NCBI GenBank assembly: GCA_022548915.1
Contig: JAKZES010000040.1
Coordinates: 1-50,075, forward strand
Direction: 5' to 3'
DNA length: 50,075 bases
DNA from: Verrucomicrobiaceae bacterium E54
Lineage (GTDB): Bacteria; Verrucomicrobiota; Verrucomicrobiia; Verrucomicrobiales; Akkermansiaceae
The notes beneath the pieces were generated by a model, which was not told where the DNA came from, did not search any database, and worked only from the letters and a program-made list of their open reading frames with translations. The position numbers and the translations under genes were made by a program. Position 1 is the first letter of the stretch. Every line of letters starts with the position of its first letter. Shown piece by piece: positions 42,040 to 49,985 of the stretch.

Positions 42040-42687
42040 TCACTCGACCGTCACCGGCGTGCCGACCTTCACCTTGCGGTAAATCGTCGGGACCACCGAG
42101 CGCGGACCGCGGATGCAGCCGTGCGAGGCCGGATAGCGGGGCACGCGGCCGATGTGGTGGCCGACGCCGTCATTGGTCAGGCGCATCCAGTAGGGCATCG
42201 GCGCGCCGACGAACTTGCCGCCTTCGGGCACGTCGCTCGGCTCCTCCTTGCCCCAGATCCGGGAGCCCTCGGCATCGTAGACCTTGCCGTAGGCATTCGA
42301 GGCCTTGTCGACCTTCTTCTCGAGGATGGTGTACTCGCCGGCCGGGGTGCGGAAGCCGCTCTTGCCGGTTGAAATGGGGTAGTCCATCGCCACCTCCTCG
42401 CCGTTCATCAGGAAGGCCCGCTGCAACTCGAGGGACATGACCAGCCGCGAATTCGCCGGCGTGGTCTTCGACATCAGCTCCTCGTTCTTCCAGACCTTCG
42501 AGGTTTTCGGGTAGTCCTTCTCCGCCTTGAAGTGCTCGTAGGTCCCCGGCTCGAAGGGATTCACGTGATTGCCGTCCTTGTCGTAGTACTTGCCGTCGTC
42601 GGCGAGATTCACGCCCGGGCCGGTCGCACAACTGGAGAAAATCAGGGCGAGGCCGGCGGCGGCGAGGCTGGTCACTAGGGCTTTCAT
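42040..42687 (-). CDS. Lipoprotein L,D-transpeptidase (YkuD domain)
   Basis: A 215-aa envelope enzyme with lipobox LIFSSC. The YkuD domain spans residues 85-215: SLELQRAFLMNGEEVAMDYP, ISTGKSGFRTPAGEYTILEK and the catalytic HHIGRVPRYPASHGCIRGP with nucleophile Cys191. This is the conserved HxGT-like...SHGC(I/V)R signature, so it should be active. Such enzymes form 3-3 crosslinks in peptidoglycan or attach proteins to it. The start MKALVTSLAAAG was chosen because it begins the signal; the frame is open further upstream. It lies 79 bases after the TPR gene and 64 before the histidine kinase. Confidence 0.9.
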   Translation of the reverse strand: MKALVTSLAAAGLALIFSSCATGPGVNLADDGKYYDKDGNHVNPFEPGTYEHFKAEKDYPKTSKVWKNEELMSKTTPANSRLVMSLELQRAFLMNGEEVAMDYPISTGKSGFRTPAGEYTILEKKVDKASNAYGKVYDAEGSRIWGKEEPSDVPEGGKFVGAPMPYWMRLTNDGVGHHIGRVPRYPASHGCIRGPRSVVPTIYRKVKVGTPVTVE

Positions 42688-42766
42688 GGCAGGGTGTCGA
42701 AGCGGATGAAGGCGGGTGATTAGCCCAAAAGCAGAATTCGTGCAACCCTGCGAGGAGGTGCGAAAA

Positions 42767-44101
42767 TCACCCGCCTTCCGGGTCGAGCGCCTCGGCACGC
42801 TTCAAGAGCGGCCGGATTTCGGCTTCCGAGCGGCCCTGCTGCTGGAAAATCGCGGCCAGCCGCCGGTAGGCCCCGGCAAGCTCCGCCTCCTCATCCGCTC
42901 CGTAGCCCCGGATCGCCGTGCGCACCCGGTCCGCCGCCGGTTCAAGGTCGCCGGAGTCGATCAGGCACTCGGCAAATTCACGCTGGAAGGCCGGCTCGGT
43001 GGCCGGTCCGTCGGTGCCCGAGAGCGCCTCCGCCTCGCGGAAGCGCCACGCCGCCTTGTCCCGCGTCGAGGGGTCGCGGCGGGTCGCAATCGCCAGCTTC
43101 ACCGCGATGGCCGGATCCTCGGCGTGGTGGAAAAGCCCCTTCTCCAGAAGCAACCGCGCCTGCCGTGGCTCATCACCCTCGAGCAGCTCGTCCGCCAGCT
43201 TGACGAATTCATCGGCATCGCCGCCACGGATCTTCAAGGCCTCGACGGCATGCGGCCGGGCCCGGTCGGGGTCGTCCAGCCGACGGTAGTACTTCGCCAG
43301 CGCCTGATGCGCCAGGCCCTGCCGCGGATCGATTTCCAGCACCGCCTTGAGCACCGCTTCGCCCTCATCTCCCCGCTCGGCGGCGAAGAGCAGCACGCCC
43401 AGACGCACCCGCAGCTTGAGTGAGGTGGGCACCGCCTCGGTGTGCCTTTTCAGCATCTCGACCGCCTGCGGCAGCCGTCCCGACTTGCGGAAGTGCTCGC
43501 TCGCCGCGCGGGCCAGCACCGGGTCCTGCGGCGAACGCTCCATGGCCTGCTCGAAGACCGCATCGACCCGCGCCCGGGCCTCGGCGTCATCGCCGGGAAA
43601 AAGCGTGCGCGCCATTTCCGCCGCCGCCAGCGCCGGGCCCGCCCCCGGGCGCTCCGCCACCTGGTCGAAAAGCTTCTTCGATTCTTCCCGCATCCCGCGC
43701 TCCTCGTAGCTGCGGAACAGGCGCCGGATCACCGCCAGCTCACCCGGATGACTTTCCAGGGTCTTCTCCAGCGCCTCGCCGGCGAGCTTGGCCGCGAGAT
43801 CGTCTCCCGGGGAACTTTCCCGCAGGAAATCCGCGTAGGCCAGCTGCACCTCCAGCCGCTCCGGATGGGCGGTCGAAAACTCCCGCAACAGCGCCGAAGC
43901 TCCGGCGATGTCGCCTCCCATCCGGCGCAGCCCGGCGACCTCGGCCGCCAGCGGCCAGGCACCGGGATCGGCCTCCAGCGCCTTGTCAAACCACCCGGTC
44001 GGGTCATTTCCCCGCGACCGCTCCAGCACGCCGCGGGCGTAGTCCTGCTTCGGATCCGCCATGGCGATCAGAGGAAGGAGAAGCAGCGGAAGCACGCGCA
44101 T
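42767..44101 (-). CDS. Exported TPR-repeat protein
   Basis: A 444-aa protein with a signal (MRVLPLLLLPLIAMA) and then tetratricopeptide-type helical repeats throughout: GWFDKALEADPGAWPLAAEV, ASALLREFSTAHPERLEVQL, AVEMLKRHTEAVPTSLKLRV, AVLKAVLEIDPRQGLAHQAL and EIRPLLKRAEALDPEGG. TPRs scaffold protein interactions. No enzymatic domain is visible. The start could be ATG 44101 or ATG 44110; the former directly begins the signal. The frame extends to 44269 without a better start. The L,D-transpeptidase gene follows, so a role in envelope assembly is possible. Confidence 0.85.
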   Translation of the reverse strand: MRVLPLLLLPLIAMADPKQDYARGVLERSRGNDPTGWFDKALEADPGAWPLAAEVAGLRRMGGDIAGASALLREFSTAHPERLEVQLAYADFLRESSPGDDLAAKLAGEALEKTLESHPGELAVIRRLFRSYEERGMREESKKLFDQVAERPGAGPALAAAEMARTLFPGDDAEARARVDAVFEQAMERSPQDPVLARAASEHFRKSGRLPQAVEMLKRHTEAVPTSLKLRVRLGVLLFAAERGDEGEAVLKAVLEIDPRQGLAHQALAKYYRRLDDPDRARPHAVEALKIRGGDADEFVKLADELLEGDEPRQARLLLEKGLFHHAEDPAIAVKLAIATRRDPSTRDKAAWRFREAEALSGTDGPATEPAFQREFAECLIDSGDLEPAADRVRTAIRGYGADEEAELAGAYRRLAAIFQQQGRSEAEIRPLLKRAEALDPEGG

Positions 44102-44311
44102 CGCCCCCATCCTCGCCGCGGCAACCCACAAATCAAGCTCGCGGGCGGATGGCCAGGAACGGGCCGGGCCCCGCAGCCTTCGCCCCATCGCCCGCAGGGC
44201 GCCTCGGAGAAAGGTCCCTCTCTCCGTACGCCAAACGAGGGACCCGGTCACCCGGATCCCTTGTGTCAATTGGTTTGCCTCAATCAGGTCAAGCGTCCCG
44301 CGCGTGGAGCG

Positions 44312-44416
44312 TCAGGACTTGTAGCGGAGCCGCTTCTTGTGGCGGTTCTGCTTCATGCGCTTCTTGCGCTTGTGCTTGCTGATCTTTGACTTACGGCGCT
44401 TTTTGAGCGAGCCCAT
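44312..44416 (-). CDS. 34-aa basic protein of the AURKAIP1/COX24 (mS38-like) family
   Basis: A 34-residue, extremely basic protein starting MGSLKKRRKSKISKHKRKK and ending KKRLRYKS. The pattern 'SlkKRRkkKIsKHKrkKrmK--RHKk' is the AURKAIP1/COX24 domain, known from mitochondrial ribosomal protein mS38 and from small annotated proteins in Bacteroidota and relatives. It is therefore likely a small ribosome-associated protein binding rRNA. It lies 48 bases downstream of hisG on the same strand and may share its transcript. The ORF is short enough to be missed by default gene-calling cut-offs. Confidence 0.82.
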   Translation of the reverse strand: MGSLKKRRKSKISKHKRKKRMKQNRHKKRLRYKS

Positions 44417-44464
44417 GGTCGTGTTCGGTTCGGGGTTCGGTTGCTGGGAAATGTTTCTTTGTCC

Positions 44465-45352
44465 TCAGCTCACCAGCTTGTTGAGCGGGAATTCGATGAT
44501 GCCTTCGGCACCCAGTTGCTTGAGATCGGGAATGATGTCGCGGACGACCGACTCGGCGACCACGGCCTCGACCGCGACCCATCCGCCGTCGGCGAGCTGG
44601 GCGATGGTCGGACGCCGCAGGGACGGCAGCCGATCGAGCAGGGCGGACAGCCTATCCTCGGGAAGATTCATTTTCAAGCCCACCTTGTCGCGGGCGTCGA
44701 GCGCCGCCTTGAGCAGCAGGCAGATGCGCTCCATCTTCTCGCGCTTCCACGGGTCGGCCGCCGCTTCGGGGCTGGCGTAGAAGTGCGGGAAGGAGACCAG
44801 CAGGGTGTCGACGATGCGCAGCTTGTTGGCGCGGATCGAGTTGCCGGTCTCGGTGACGTCGACAATGGCGTCGACCAGGTCGGGCACCTTGACCTCGGTC
44901 GCACCCCAGGAGAATTCCACGTCGGCCTTGATGCCCTTGGCGGCGAGGTAGCGTTCGGTGATGCCGACACCCTCGGTGGCGATCCGCTTGCCCTCGAGGT
45001 CCTCGGGGTTCCGGATCGGCGAGTCTTCCGGCACGACGAGCACCCACTTCGTCGGGCGCACGGTGGCGCGCGAGTAGGGCAGTTCGGCGAGGTCGACGAG
45101 TTCGCGGCCCGCCTCGGTCGCCCAATCGAGTCCGGTAATCCCGCAGTCGATGAAGCCCTGCCCGATGTAGCGGCCGATTTCCTGGGCACGAATCATGTAG
45201 AGATCGAGCTCGGGGTCGTCGGAAGCCGGGCGAAGCCCGCGCGACGAGACGTAGATGTTGTAGCCGGCCTTCTCGAGCAGTTCGAGGGTCGGATCCTGCA
45301 GGCTGCCTTTCGGCAGGGCCAGCTTCAGGGATGGGTCGGAAGTCTCCGGCAT
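44465..45352 (-). CDS. hisG: ATP phosphoribosyltransferase, long form (HisG)
   Basis: A 295-aa cytoplasmic enzyme catalysing the first step of histidine synthesis: ATP plus PRPP gives phosphoribosyl-ATP. It starts LKLALPKGSLQDPTLELLEK with the family-typical start, has FIDCGITGLDWATE and IATEGVGITERYLA in the periplasmic-binding-like catalytic domains, and a PRPP-type motif DLVDAIVDVTETGNSIRAN. The C-terminal 75 residues (GLKMNLPEDRLSALLDRLPS to the end) are the regulatory ACT-like domain of the long form, so it should not need HisZ and should be feedback-inhibited by histidine. No other his genes lie in the window. The start is ATG 45352; the frame upstream lacks family sequence. Confidence 0.96.
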   Translation of the reverse strand: MPETSDPSLKLALPKGSLQDPTLELLEKAGYNIYVSSRGLRPASDDPELDLYMIRAQEIGRYIGQGFIDCGITGLDWATEAGRELVDLAELPYSRATVRPTKWVLVVPEDSPIRNPEDLEGKRIATEGVGITERYLAAKGIKADVEFSWGATEVKVPDLVDAIVDVTETGNSIRANKLRIVDTLLVSFPHFYASPEAAADPWKREKMERICLLLKAALDARDKVGLKMNLPEDRLSALLDRLPSLRRPTIAQLADGGWVAVEAVVAESVVRDIIPDLKQLGAEGIIEFPLNKLVS

Positions 45353-45445
45353 CGGCGGGCGGTGGGGATAATGGCGGAACCCCGCGAACGCAAGGCAAGT
45401 TTTGGCCTTCAAAGCCCCTCGCCCGCTACAAAGTCCGCCCGTGTC

Positions 45446-45526
45446 GTTCGTAGTTCCGCCTTCAGGCGGTCTTCCGGCCTGTTATTCTGGCGGGAGTCAA
45501 CGGACCACTCTTCGGACCCCCTGAAG
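45446..45526. repeat. REP-like repeat unit A (truncated on the right)
   Basis: The unit starts GTTCGTAGTT, contains GTAG at 45450-45453 and then palindrome CCGCCTTCAGGCGG at 45456-45469, and ends CCCCCTGAAG. From the first palindrome to the end it matches unit B, 126 bases downstream, almost exactly. The mirror-image right arm of B is missing; TTTTGGGCTTGG follows instead. Confidence 0.75.
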
Positions 45527-45571
45527 TTTTGGGCTTGGAAGCTCCAAAACTTCCCAGGTTCCGCCAGTGTG

Positions 45572-45666
45572 GTTCGTAGTTCCCCCTTCAGGGGGTCTTC
45601 CGGCCTGTTATTCTGGCGGGAGTCAACGGACCACTCTTCGGACCCCCTGAAGGGGGAACTACGAAC
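45572..45666. repeat. REPIN-like element B with perfect 24-base terminal inverted repeats
   Basis: The left arm at 45572-45595 contains GTAG and palindrome CCCCCTTCAGGGGG (45582-45595). The right arm at 45643-45666 contains palindrome CCCCCTGAAGGGGG (45643-45656) and ends in ACTACGAAC. The two arms are perfect reverse complements over 24 bases, enclosing 47 bases. GTAG beside a palindrome is the layout recognised by REP-associated tyrosine transposases (RAYTs). No transposase lies in the window. Confidence 0.85.
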
Positions 45667-45844
45667 GCTTGGCCGCGACGCTTTCCCGTCCCGAGCGACC
45701 ATCGGACCTGGCCAGCCGCTTCCGCTGCCAGTGGCGGCAGCCAAGGAGGGTGCCGAGCCGGAGAGCCCGCCAAACGAGGAAAAGCAACCAGTAGGGCAGG
45801 ACCATCCGGTCATCTCGGGAACCGAGATCGGTGACCTTGCCCAC
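45659..45844 (-). CDS. Possible small membrane protein ending in the repeat
   Basis: A 61-codon frame with one strongly hydrophobic segment (MVLPYWLLFLVWRALRLGTL) followed by basic residues. It could be a real one-pass membrane protein starting at the internal Met14. The stop codon TAG is provided by the outer edge of the REPIN-like element, so the original gene may have been longer or this is chance. Support is weak. Confidence 0.25.
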   Translation of the reverse strand: MGKVTDLGSRDDRMVLPYWLLFLVWRALRLGTLLGCRHWQRKRLARSDGRSGRESVAAKRS

Positions 45845-45892
45845 CGAAGGATCTCCTGAAAGCTTCGCCCGGTCCCGCGCTTACTCCTCGGC

Positions 45893-47704
45893 GTGAAACG
45901 TGCCTTTCTCGTTCCGGCTCTTGCCGCCGGTCTTCTTGGCGGAACCAGCCACGCCGCCGGGCCCGCCGATCCCCTCGCCACCCTCCAGCCCGGCCACCCG
46001 CGACTGCTGGTCCGTGAGGGCGACTGGGACCGGCTGAAGACCCGGGCCGGGGCCGACCCGATGCTCGGCCAGGTCACCGACCGCATCGTCGCCGACGCCA
46101 CCGCGCTCCTTGACGAGCCGCCGCTGGAGCGCATCAAGACCGGCCGCCGGCTGCTCTCGGTTTCCCGCGAGGGTCTCGAGCGAGTCATGCTGTGGTCGAT
46201 GGCCCGCCACCTCACCGGCGAGAAGCGCTACGCCGACCGGGCCGAAAAGGAACTCCTCCAGCTGGCCGCCTTCACCGACTGGAACCCGTCGCACTTTCTC
46301 GACGTCGCGGAAATGACCGCCGCCCTGGGCATCGGCTACGACTGGCTCTTCGACGACCTCCCGCCGGAGTCGCGCGAGGCGATCCGCGAGGCGATCCTCG
46401 AAAAGGGCCTCGCCCCCGGCAGCAAGGACAGCTGGTGGTGGAAACACCGCGACAACAACTGGAACCAGGTCTGCTTCGGCGGCCTCACGCTCGGCGCACT
46501 GGCCATCGCCGACACCAACCCGGAGCCCGCCCGGCAGTTGCTCGACGCGGCCCGCAAGGGCATCGGCCACGGCCTCGGCACCTACGCGCCCGACGGTCTC
46601 TACCCCGAAGGCCCCGGCTACTGGAGCTACGGCACCGTTTACCAGTGCCTGATGATCGATGCGCTGCGTTCGGCGCTCGGCACCAGCTGGGAACTCGAGA
46701 AGGCACCCGGATTTCTCGAAAGCGCCGCGGCGCAGGTCGAACTCACCGGCCCCACCGGCCAGTTCTTCAACTTCTTCGACGGCCACGCGGGGCCGTCACT
46801 GCAGCCCGCGCGCTTCTGGTTCGCCCGCGAGCTGGAGGACCCCGGCCTCCTGCTCTTCCAGCGGGGTCCCTTGGAAAAGATTCTCCATCGCCGGGGACAC
46901 TCCAGCCGACTGCTCGTCCCCGTCGCCCTGTGGTGGGCCGGACTGCCGGAGTCCTCGCAGGCTCCCGAGCTGCCACTCGCCTGGAAGGCCGATGGCCCGA
47001 ACCCGGTTGCCATCTTCCGCAGCTCCTGGACCGATCCCAACGCCCTCTACCTCGCCTGCAAGGGCGGCAGCGCCGATCTATCCCACGCCCACATGGACGC
47101 AGGATCGTTCGTCCTCGAGGCCGATGGGGTGCGCTGGGCCGTCGATCTCGGCAGCCAAGGCTATTACTCGCTCGAATCCCAAGGGATCCGGCTGTGGGAC
47201 GACGGCCAGAACGGCCAGCGCTGGAGCGTTTACCGGCTCAACAACCGCAGCCACAACACCCTGACGATCAACGATCAGCTCCACCGGGTGCGGGGCTCGG
47301 GCAGGATCACGGATTTCAGCCCCCGCGGTGCCACCCTCGACCTTTCACCCGTCTTCCAAGGCCAGGCGACGGCGGTGACGCGGGAGTTTCAGGTCGAAGA
47401 CCGCAAGGTGGTGGTCCTCGACCAACTTCGCGGCCTCGAACCCGGAACGACCGTCCGCTGGACCATGGTGACCCGCGCCGATGTCACTCCCGAAGACCGG
47501 CAGGCAACTCTCAGCCAGGACGGCAAGACCCTGGATGCCCGGCTTTCCCATCCGGCCGACGCCCGATTCCGGGTGCTCGACGCCGCCCCCCCCGAGGATG
47601 ACTTCAATGCGCCGAACCCGGGTGCCAGGTTGCTCGTGGTCGAGGCTCCCGCCCCGGAAAGCGGCGAGCTTCGGATCAGGATCAGCCTCGAGCCGGGAAG
47701 CTGA
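45893..47704 (+). CDS. Secreted heparinase II/III-family polysaccharide lyase
   Basis: A 603-aa exported protein with a signal ending GGTSHA. The N-terminal half is an alpha/alpha toroid: RPLLVREGDWDRL-like opening (HPRLLVREGDWDRLKTRAG), LWSMARHLTGEKRYADRAEK, WKHRDNNWNQVCFGG and TYAPDGLYPEGPGYWSYGT, with the NNW and Tyr-rich segments typical of the active site. The C-terminal half is beta-sandwich: DLSHAHMDAGSFVLEADG (His400 region), NNRSHNTLTINDQ and later strands. Family members cleave uronate-containing glycans such as heparin, alginate or ulvan-like polymers; specificity cannot be read here. The start is GTG 45893 (KRAFLVPALAAG). A palindromic element follows the gene. Confidence 0.87.
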   Translation: MKRAFLVPALAAGLLGGTSHAAGPADPLATLQPGHPRLLVREGDWDRLKTRAGADPMLGQVTDRIVADATALLDEPPLERIKTGRRLLSVSREGLERVMLWSMARHLTGEKRYADRAEKELLQLAAFTDWNPSHFLDVAEMTAALGIGYDWLFDDLPPESREAIREAILEKGLAPGSKDSWWWKHRDNNWNQVCFGGLTLGALAIADTNPEPARQLLDAARKGIGHGLGTYAPDGLYPEGPGYWSYGTVYQCLMIDALRSALGTSWELEKAPGFLESAAAQVELTGPTGQFFNFFDGHAGPSLQPARFWFARELEDPGLLLFQRGPLEKILHRRGHSSRLLVPVALWWAGLPESSQAPELPLAWKADGPNPVAIFRSSWTDPNALYLACKGGSADLSHAHMDAGSFVLEADGVRWAVDLGSQGYYSLESQGIRLWDDGQNGQRWSVYRLNNRSHNTLTINDQLHRVRGSGRITDFSPRGATLDLSPVFQGQATAVTREFQVEDRKVVVLDQLRGLEPGTTVRWTMVTRADVTPEDRQATLSQDGKTLDARLSHPADARFRVLDAAPPEDDFNAPNPGARLLVVEAPAPESGELRIRISLEPGS

Positions 47705-47711
47705 GGTTTCC

Positions 47712-47775
47712 GGAGAATCGACATTCCTGTCGATCATCGGGTGAGAGGGATGATCGACAGGAATGTCGCTTCTCC
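47712..47775. repeat. REPIN-like hairpin downstream of the heparinase gene
   Basis: Arms at 47712-47738 and 47749-47775 are reverse complements over 27 bases with a single mismatch and a ten-base loop. Each arm contains its own palindrome: CGACATTCCTGTCG (47719-47732) and CGACAGGAATGTCG (47755-47768). The double palindrome layout matches the other elements. The hairpin could also terminate transcription, but no T-run follows. Confidence 0.75.
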
Positions 47776-47857
47776 GAAAGTCCGACCGGCTCCGATGCCT
47801 TCTTTTCAGTCGGCCTGCAATTCGACCGCAGCCCTTTGAAAATCAGCCTTTTTCCGC

Positions 47858-47885
47858 TTGTCATCGGACCCCGGTCCCCTAGCTT
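47858..47885 (+). promoter_or_regulatory. Probable promoter of rpsA
   Basis: TTGTCA at 47858-47863 and TAGCTT at 47880-47885 are 16 bases apart, leaving a leader of about 115 bases before the rpsA ATG. No purine-rich ribosome-binding site precedes the ATG (CAACCCCTAACCACATG). The rest of 47776-48007 shows no gene. Confidence 0.5.
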
Positions 47886-48007
47886 CGCGCCCCCGTTTCT
47901 CTTTCCTACCGCCAGCACGCAGTCGGAGCCCCATCGCGTGTTGGACCAACATTCGGGGCAATTCGGAAAGGCAAGCGAGTTAACCAAACCAACCAACCCC
48001 TAACCAC

Positions 48008-49735
48008 ATGAGCACCCAAGTGCTTGAACCCCTGAACCAGGAACTCAGCGAACTCATCGATTCGAAGTTCACCGAGTTCAAAGAAGGAACCATCGTCAAC
48101 GGCACGATCATCGAGATCCGCCCGCAGGTGGTCCTCGTCGACATCGGCTACAAATCGGAAGGCACCATCATGGCCTCCGAGTTCGAGGACGAGGAGATCG
48201 AAGTCGGCGATGAAGTCGAAGTCCTTCTCGAGCGTCTCGAAAACGACGAAGGCACCGTCGACCTCTCCAAGGAGAAGGCCGCCCACAAGAAGAACTGGGA
48301 CAAGATCGTCGGCGTCTACGAGGACGGCGGACTGGTCCGCGGCAAGGTCAAGGCGGTCGTCAAGGGCGGCCTGACCGTCAACGTCGGCGTCGAGGCCTTC
48401 CTGCCCGGCTCCCAGGTCGACATCATTCCGCCGAAGGATCTCACCGAATACGTCGGCAACATCTACGAGTTCAAGATCGTCAAGGTGAACGACGACCGGA
48501 AGAACATCGTGCTTTCCCGCCGCGAGGTCATCGAGGCCGAGCGTGCCGAGCTGCGCCAGCAGTTCCTCCGGACCGTCAAGATCGGCGACAAGGTCACCGG
48601 CGCGGTCAAGAACATCACCGACTTCGGTGCGTTCGTCGACCTGCAGGGCATGGACGGCCTGCTTCACGTCACCGACATGTCGTGGGGCCGCATCAACCAC
48701 CCTTCGGAGATGCTCATGATCGGCCAGTCGGTCGAGGTGATGATCCTCGACGTCGACCGCGAGAAGGAGCGCGTGTCGCTCGGTCTCAAGCAGATGACCG
48801 ACAACCCGTGGGAGGACATCGAGCGCAAGTACCAGATCGGCACCAACGTCAAAGGCAAGATCACCAAGCTTCTCCCCTACGGCGCCTTCGTCGAGCTGGA
48901 GCGCGGGGTCGAAGGCCTCGTCCACGTCTCCGAGCTTTCCTGGGTCAAGCGCATCACCCGCCCGAGCGACGTGCTGGAAATCGACCAGGAGATCGAAGCC
49001 GTCGTGCTCGGCATCTCCATCGAGGAACAGAAGATCTCGCTCGGCGTCCGCCAGCTCGAGCCCAATCCGTGGGACGAGATCGAGGTCCGCTACCCGATCG
49101 GTGCCACCATCAAGGGCCCGGTCCGCAACCTCACCGCCTACGGCGCCTTCGTCGAGCTCGAGGAAGGCATCGACGGCATGGTGCACGTCTCGGACATGTC
49201 CTGGACCCGCAAGATCAACCACCCCTCCGAGGTCCTCAAGAAGGGCGACGAGGTCGAGGCGATCGTGCTTTCCATCGACAAGGCCAACCAGCGCGTGTCG
49301 CTGGGCGTCAAGCAGCTCGAGGACGACCCGTGGAGCCTCATCGACGACCGCTTCAAGGTCGGCGACCTGGTCAAGGGATCGGTGGCCAAGATCGCTTCCT
49401 TCGGTGCCTTCGTGGCGCTCGACGGCGACATCGACGGTCTCATCCACATCTCGCAGCTCAGCGAGGGCCACGTGGACAAGATCAAGGACGTCATCAAGGT
49501 CGGCGACGAGATCGAGGCCCGCGTGATCAAGGTCGACAAGGTCGAGCGCCGCATCGGTCTTTCGATCAAGGCCGTGAGCTACTCGGAAGAGGAGCTCAAG
49601 AAGGAGAGCGCTTCCTTCGAAAGCCTGCGTCCGTCGTCCGAAATGGTCGGCCTCGAACAGGCCTTCAACCTCGCGACCGCCGCCGCCGAGGAGTGGAGCC
49701 CGTCGTCCGAGGAAGGCGAAGAGGAAGAGAAGTAA
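48008..49735 (+). CDS. rpsA: 30S ribosomal protein S1
   Basis: A 575-aa RNA-binding ribosomal protein with six S1 (OB-fold) domains at about residues 24-95, 107-171, 190-260, 275-347, 362-434 and 449-520. Domains 3-6 carry the repeated core 'GAFV-L--G-dGL-HvS-lSW', for example TDFGAFVDLQGMDGLLHVTD and LPYGAFVELERGVEGLVHVS. S1 recruits mRNA to the small subunit. The last 40 residues are acidic (SSEEGEEEEK). The leader lacks a Shine-Dalgarno sequence, as known for rpsA in other bacteria, where it allows autoregulation. The length and domain count are normal for the six-domain form. A strong terminator follows. Confidence 0.97.
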   Translation: MSTQVLEPLNQELSELIDSKFTEFKEGTIVNGTIIEIRPQVVLVDIGYKSEGTIMASEFEDEEIEVGDEVEVLLERLENDEGTVDLSKEKAAHKKNWDKIVGVYEDGGLVRGKVKAVVKGGLTVNVGVEAFLPGSQVDIIPPKDLTEYVGNIYEFKIVKVNDDRKNIVLSRREVIEAERAELRQQFLRTVKIGDKVTGAVKNITDFGAFVDLQGMDGLLHVTDMSWGRINHPSEMLMIGQSVEVMILDVDREKERVSLGLKQMTDNPWEDIERKYQIGTNVKGKITKLLPYGAFVELERGVEGLVHVSELSWVKRITRPSDVLEIDQEIEAVVLGISIEEQKISLGVRQLEPNPWDEIEVRYPIGATIKGPVRNLTAYGAFVELEEGIDGMVHVSDMSWTRKINHPSEVLKKGDEVEAIVLSIDKANQRVSLGVKQLEDDPWSLIDDRFKVGDLVKGSVAKIASFGAFVALDGDIDGLIHISQLSEGHVDKIKDVIKVGDEIEARVIKVDKVERRIGLSIKAVSYSEEELKKESASFESLRPSSEMVGLEQAFNLATAAAEEWSPSSEEGEEEEK

Positions 49736-49757
49736 TTCCCTTCCGCAACCCACTCAC

Positions 49758-49790
49758 AAAGCCGGCCCCGGAAACGGGGCCGGCTTTTTC
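49758..49790 (+). terminator. Rho-independent terminator after rpsA
   Basis: AAAGCCGGCCCCG (49758-49770) pairs perfectly with CGGGGCCGGCTTT (49775-49787) around a GAAA tetraloop and continues into a T-run. It starts 22 bases after the stop codon. Confidence 0.95.
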
Positions 49791-49985
49791 TTTGGATCCT
49801 CCACCCGTGGGAAAGGCCGGGCCGGACGGCGAACCCGGTGCCGGGTGCAACTGAAAGTGGTGGGCAGAGCGGTTGGGGTGACCGCGAAGCAGCGGTCCGC
49901 GGCCGGACTTTTCAGGCTCGGTGTTCCTCCCTTGCTCTCCGACTTCACTCCGCCCCGGATGGGGAGCCGCCGGGAAATCTAGACT

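Noticed and set aside
45446-45666. Two spaced repeats considered as a minimal CRISPR array
   Set aside because: The units are about 81 bases long with palindromic arms and internal inverted repeats, far too long, and no cas genes are present.
45409-46215. A long minus-strand frame through the repeats between hisG and the heparinase gene
   Set aside because: It reads through REPIN-like elements and the antisense of the heparinase gene; its repeated peptide simply translates the DNA repeats.
47906-49753. A 615-codon minus-strand open frame opposite rpsA
   Set aside because: S1 domains on the plus strand are unmistakable. The antisense periodicity merely mirrors the repeated S1 domains.
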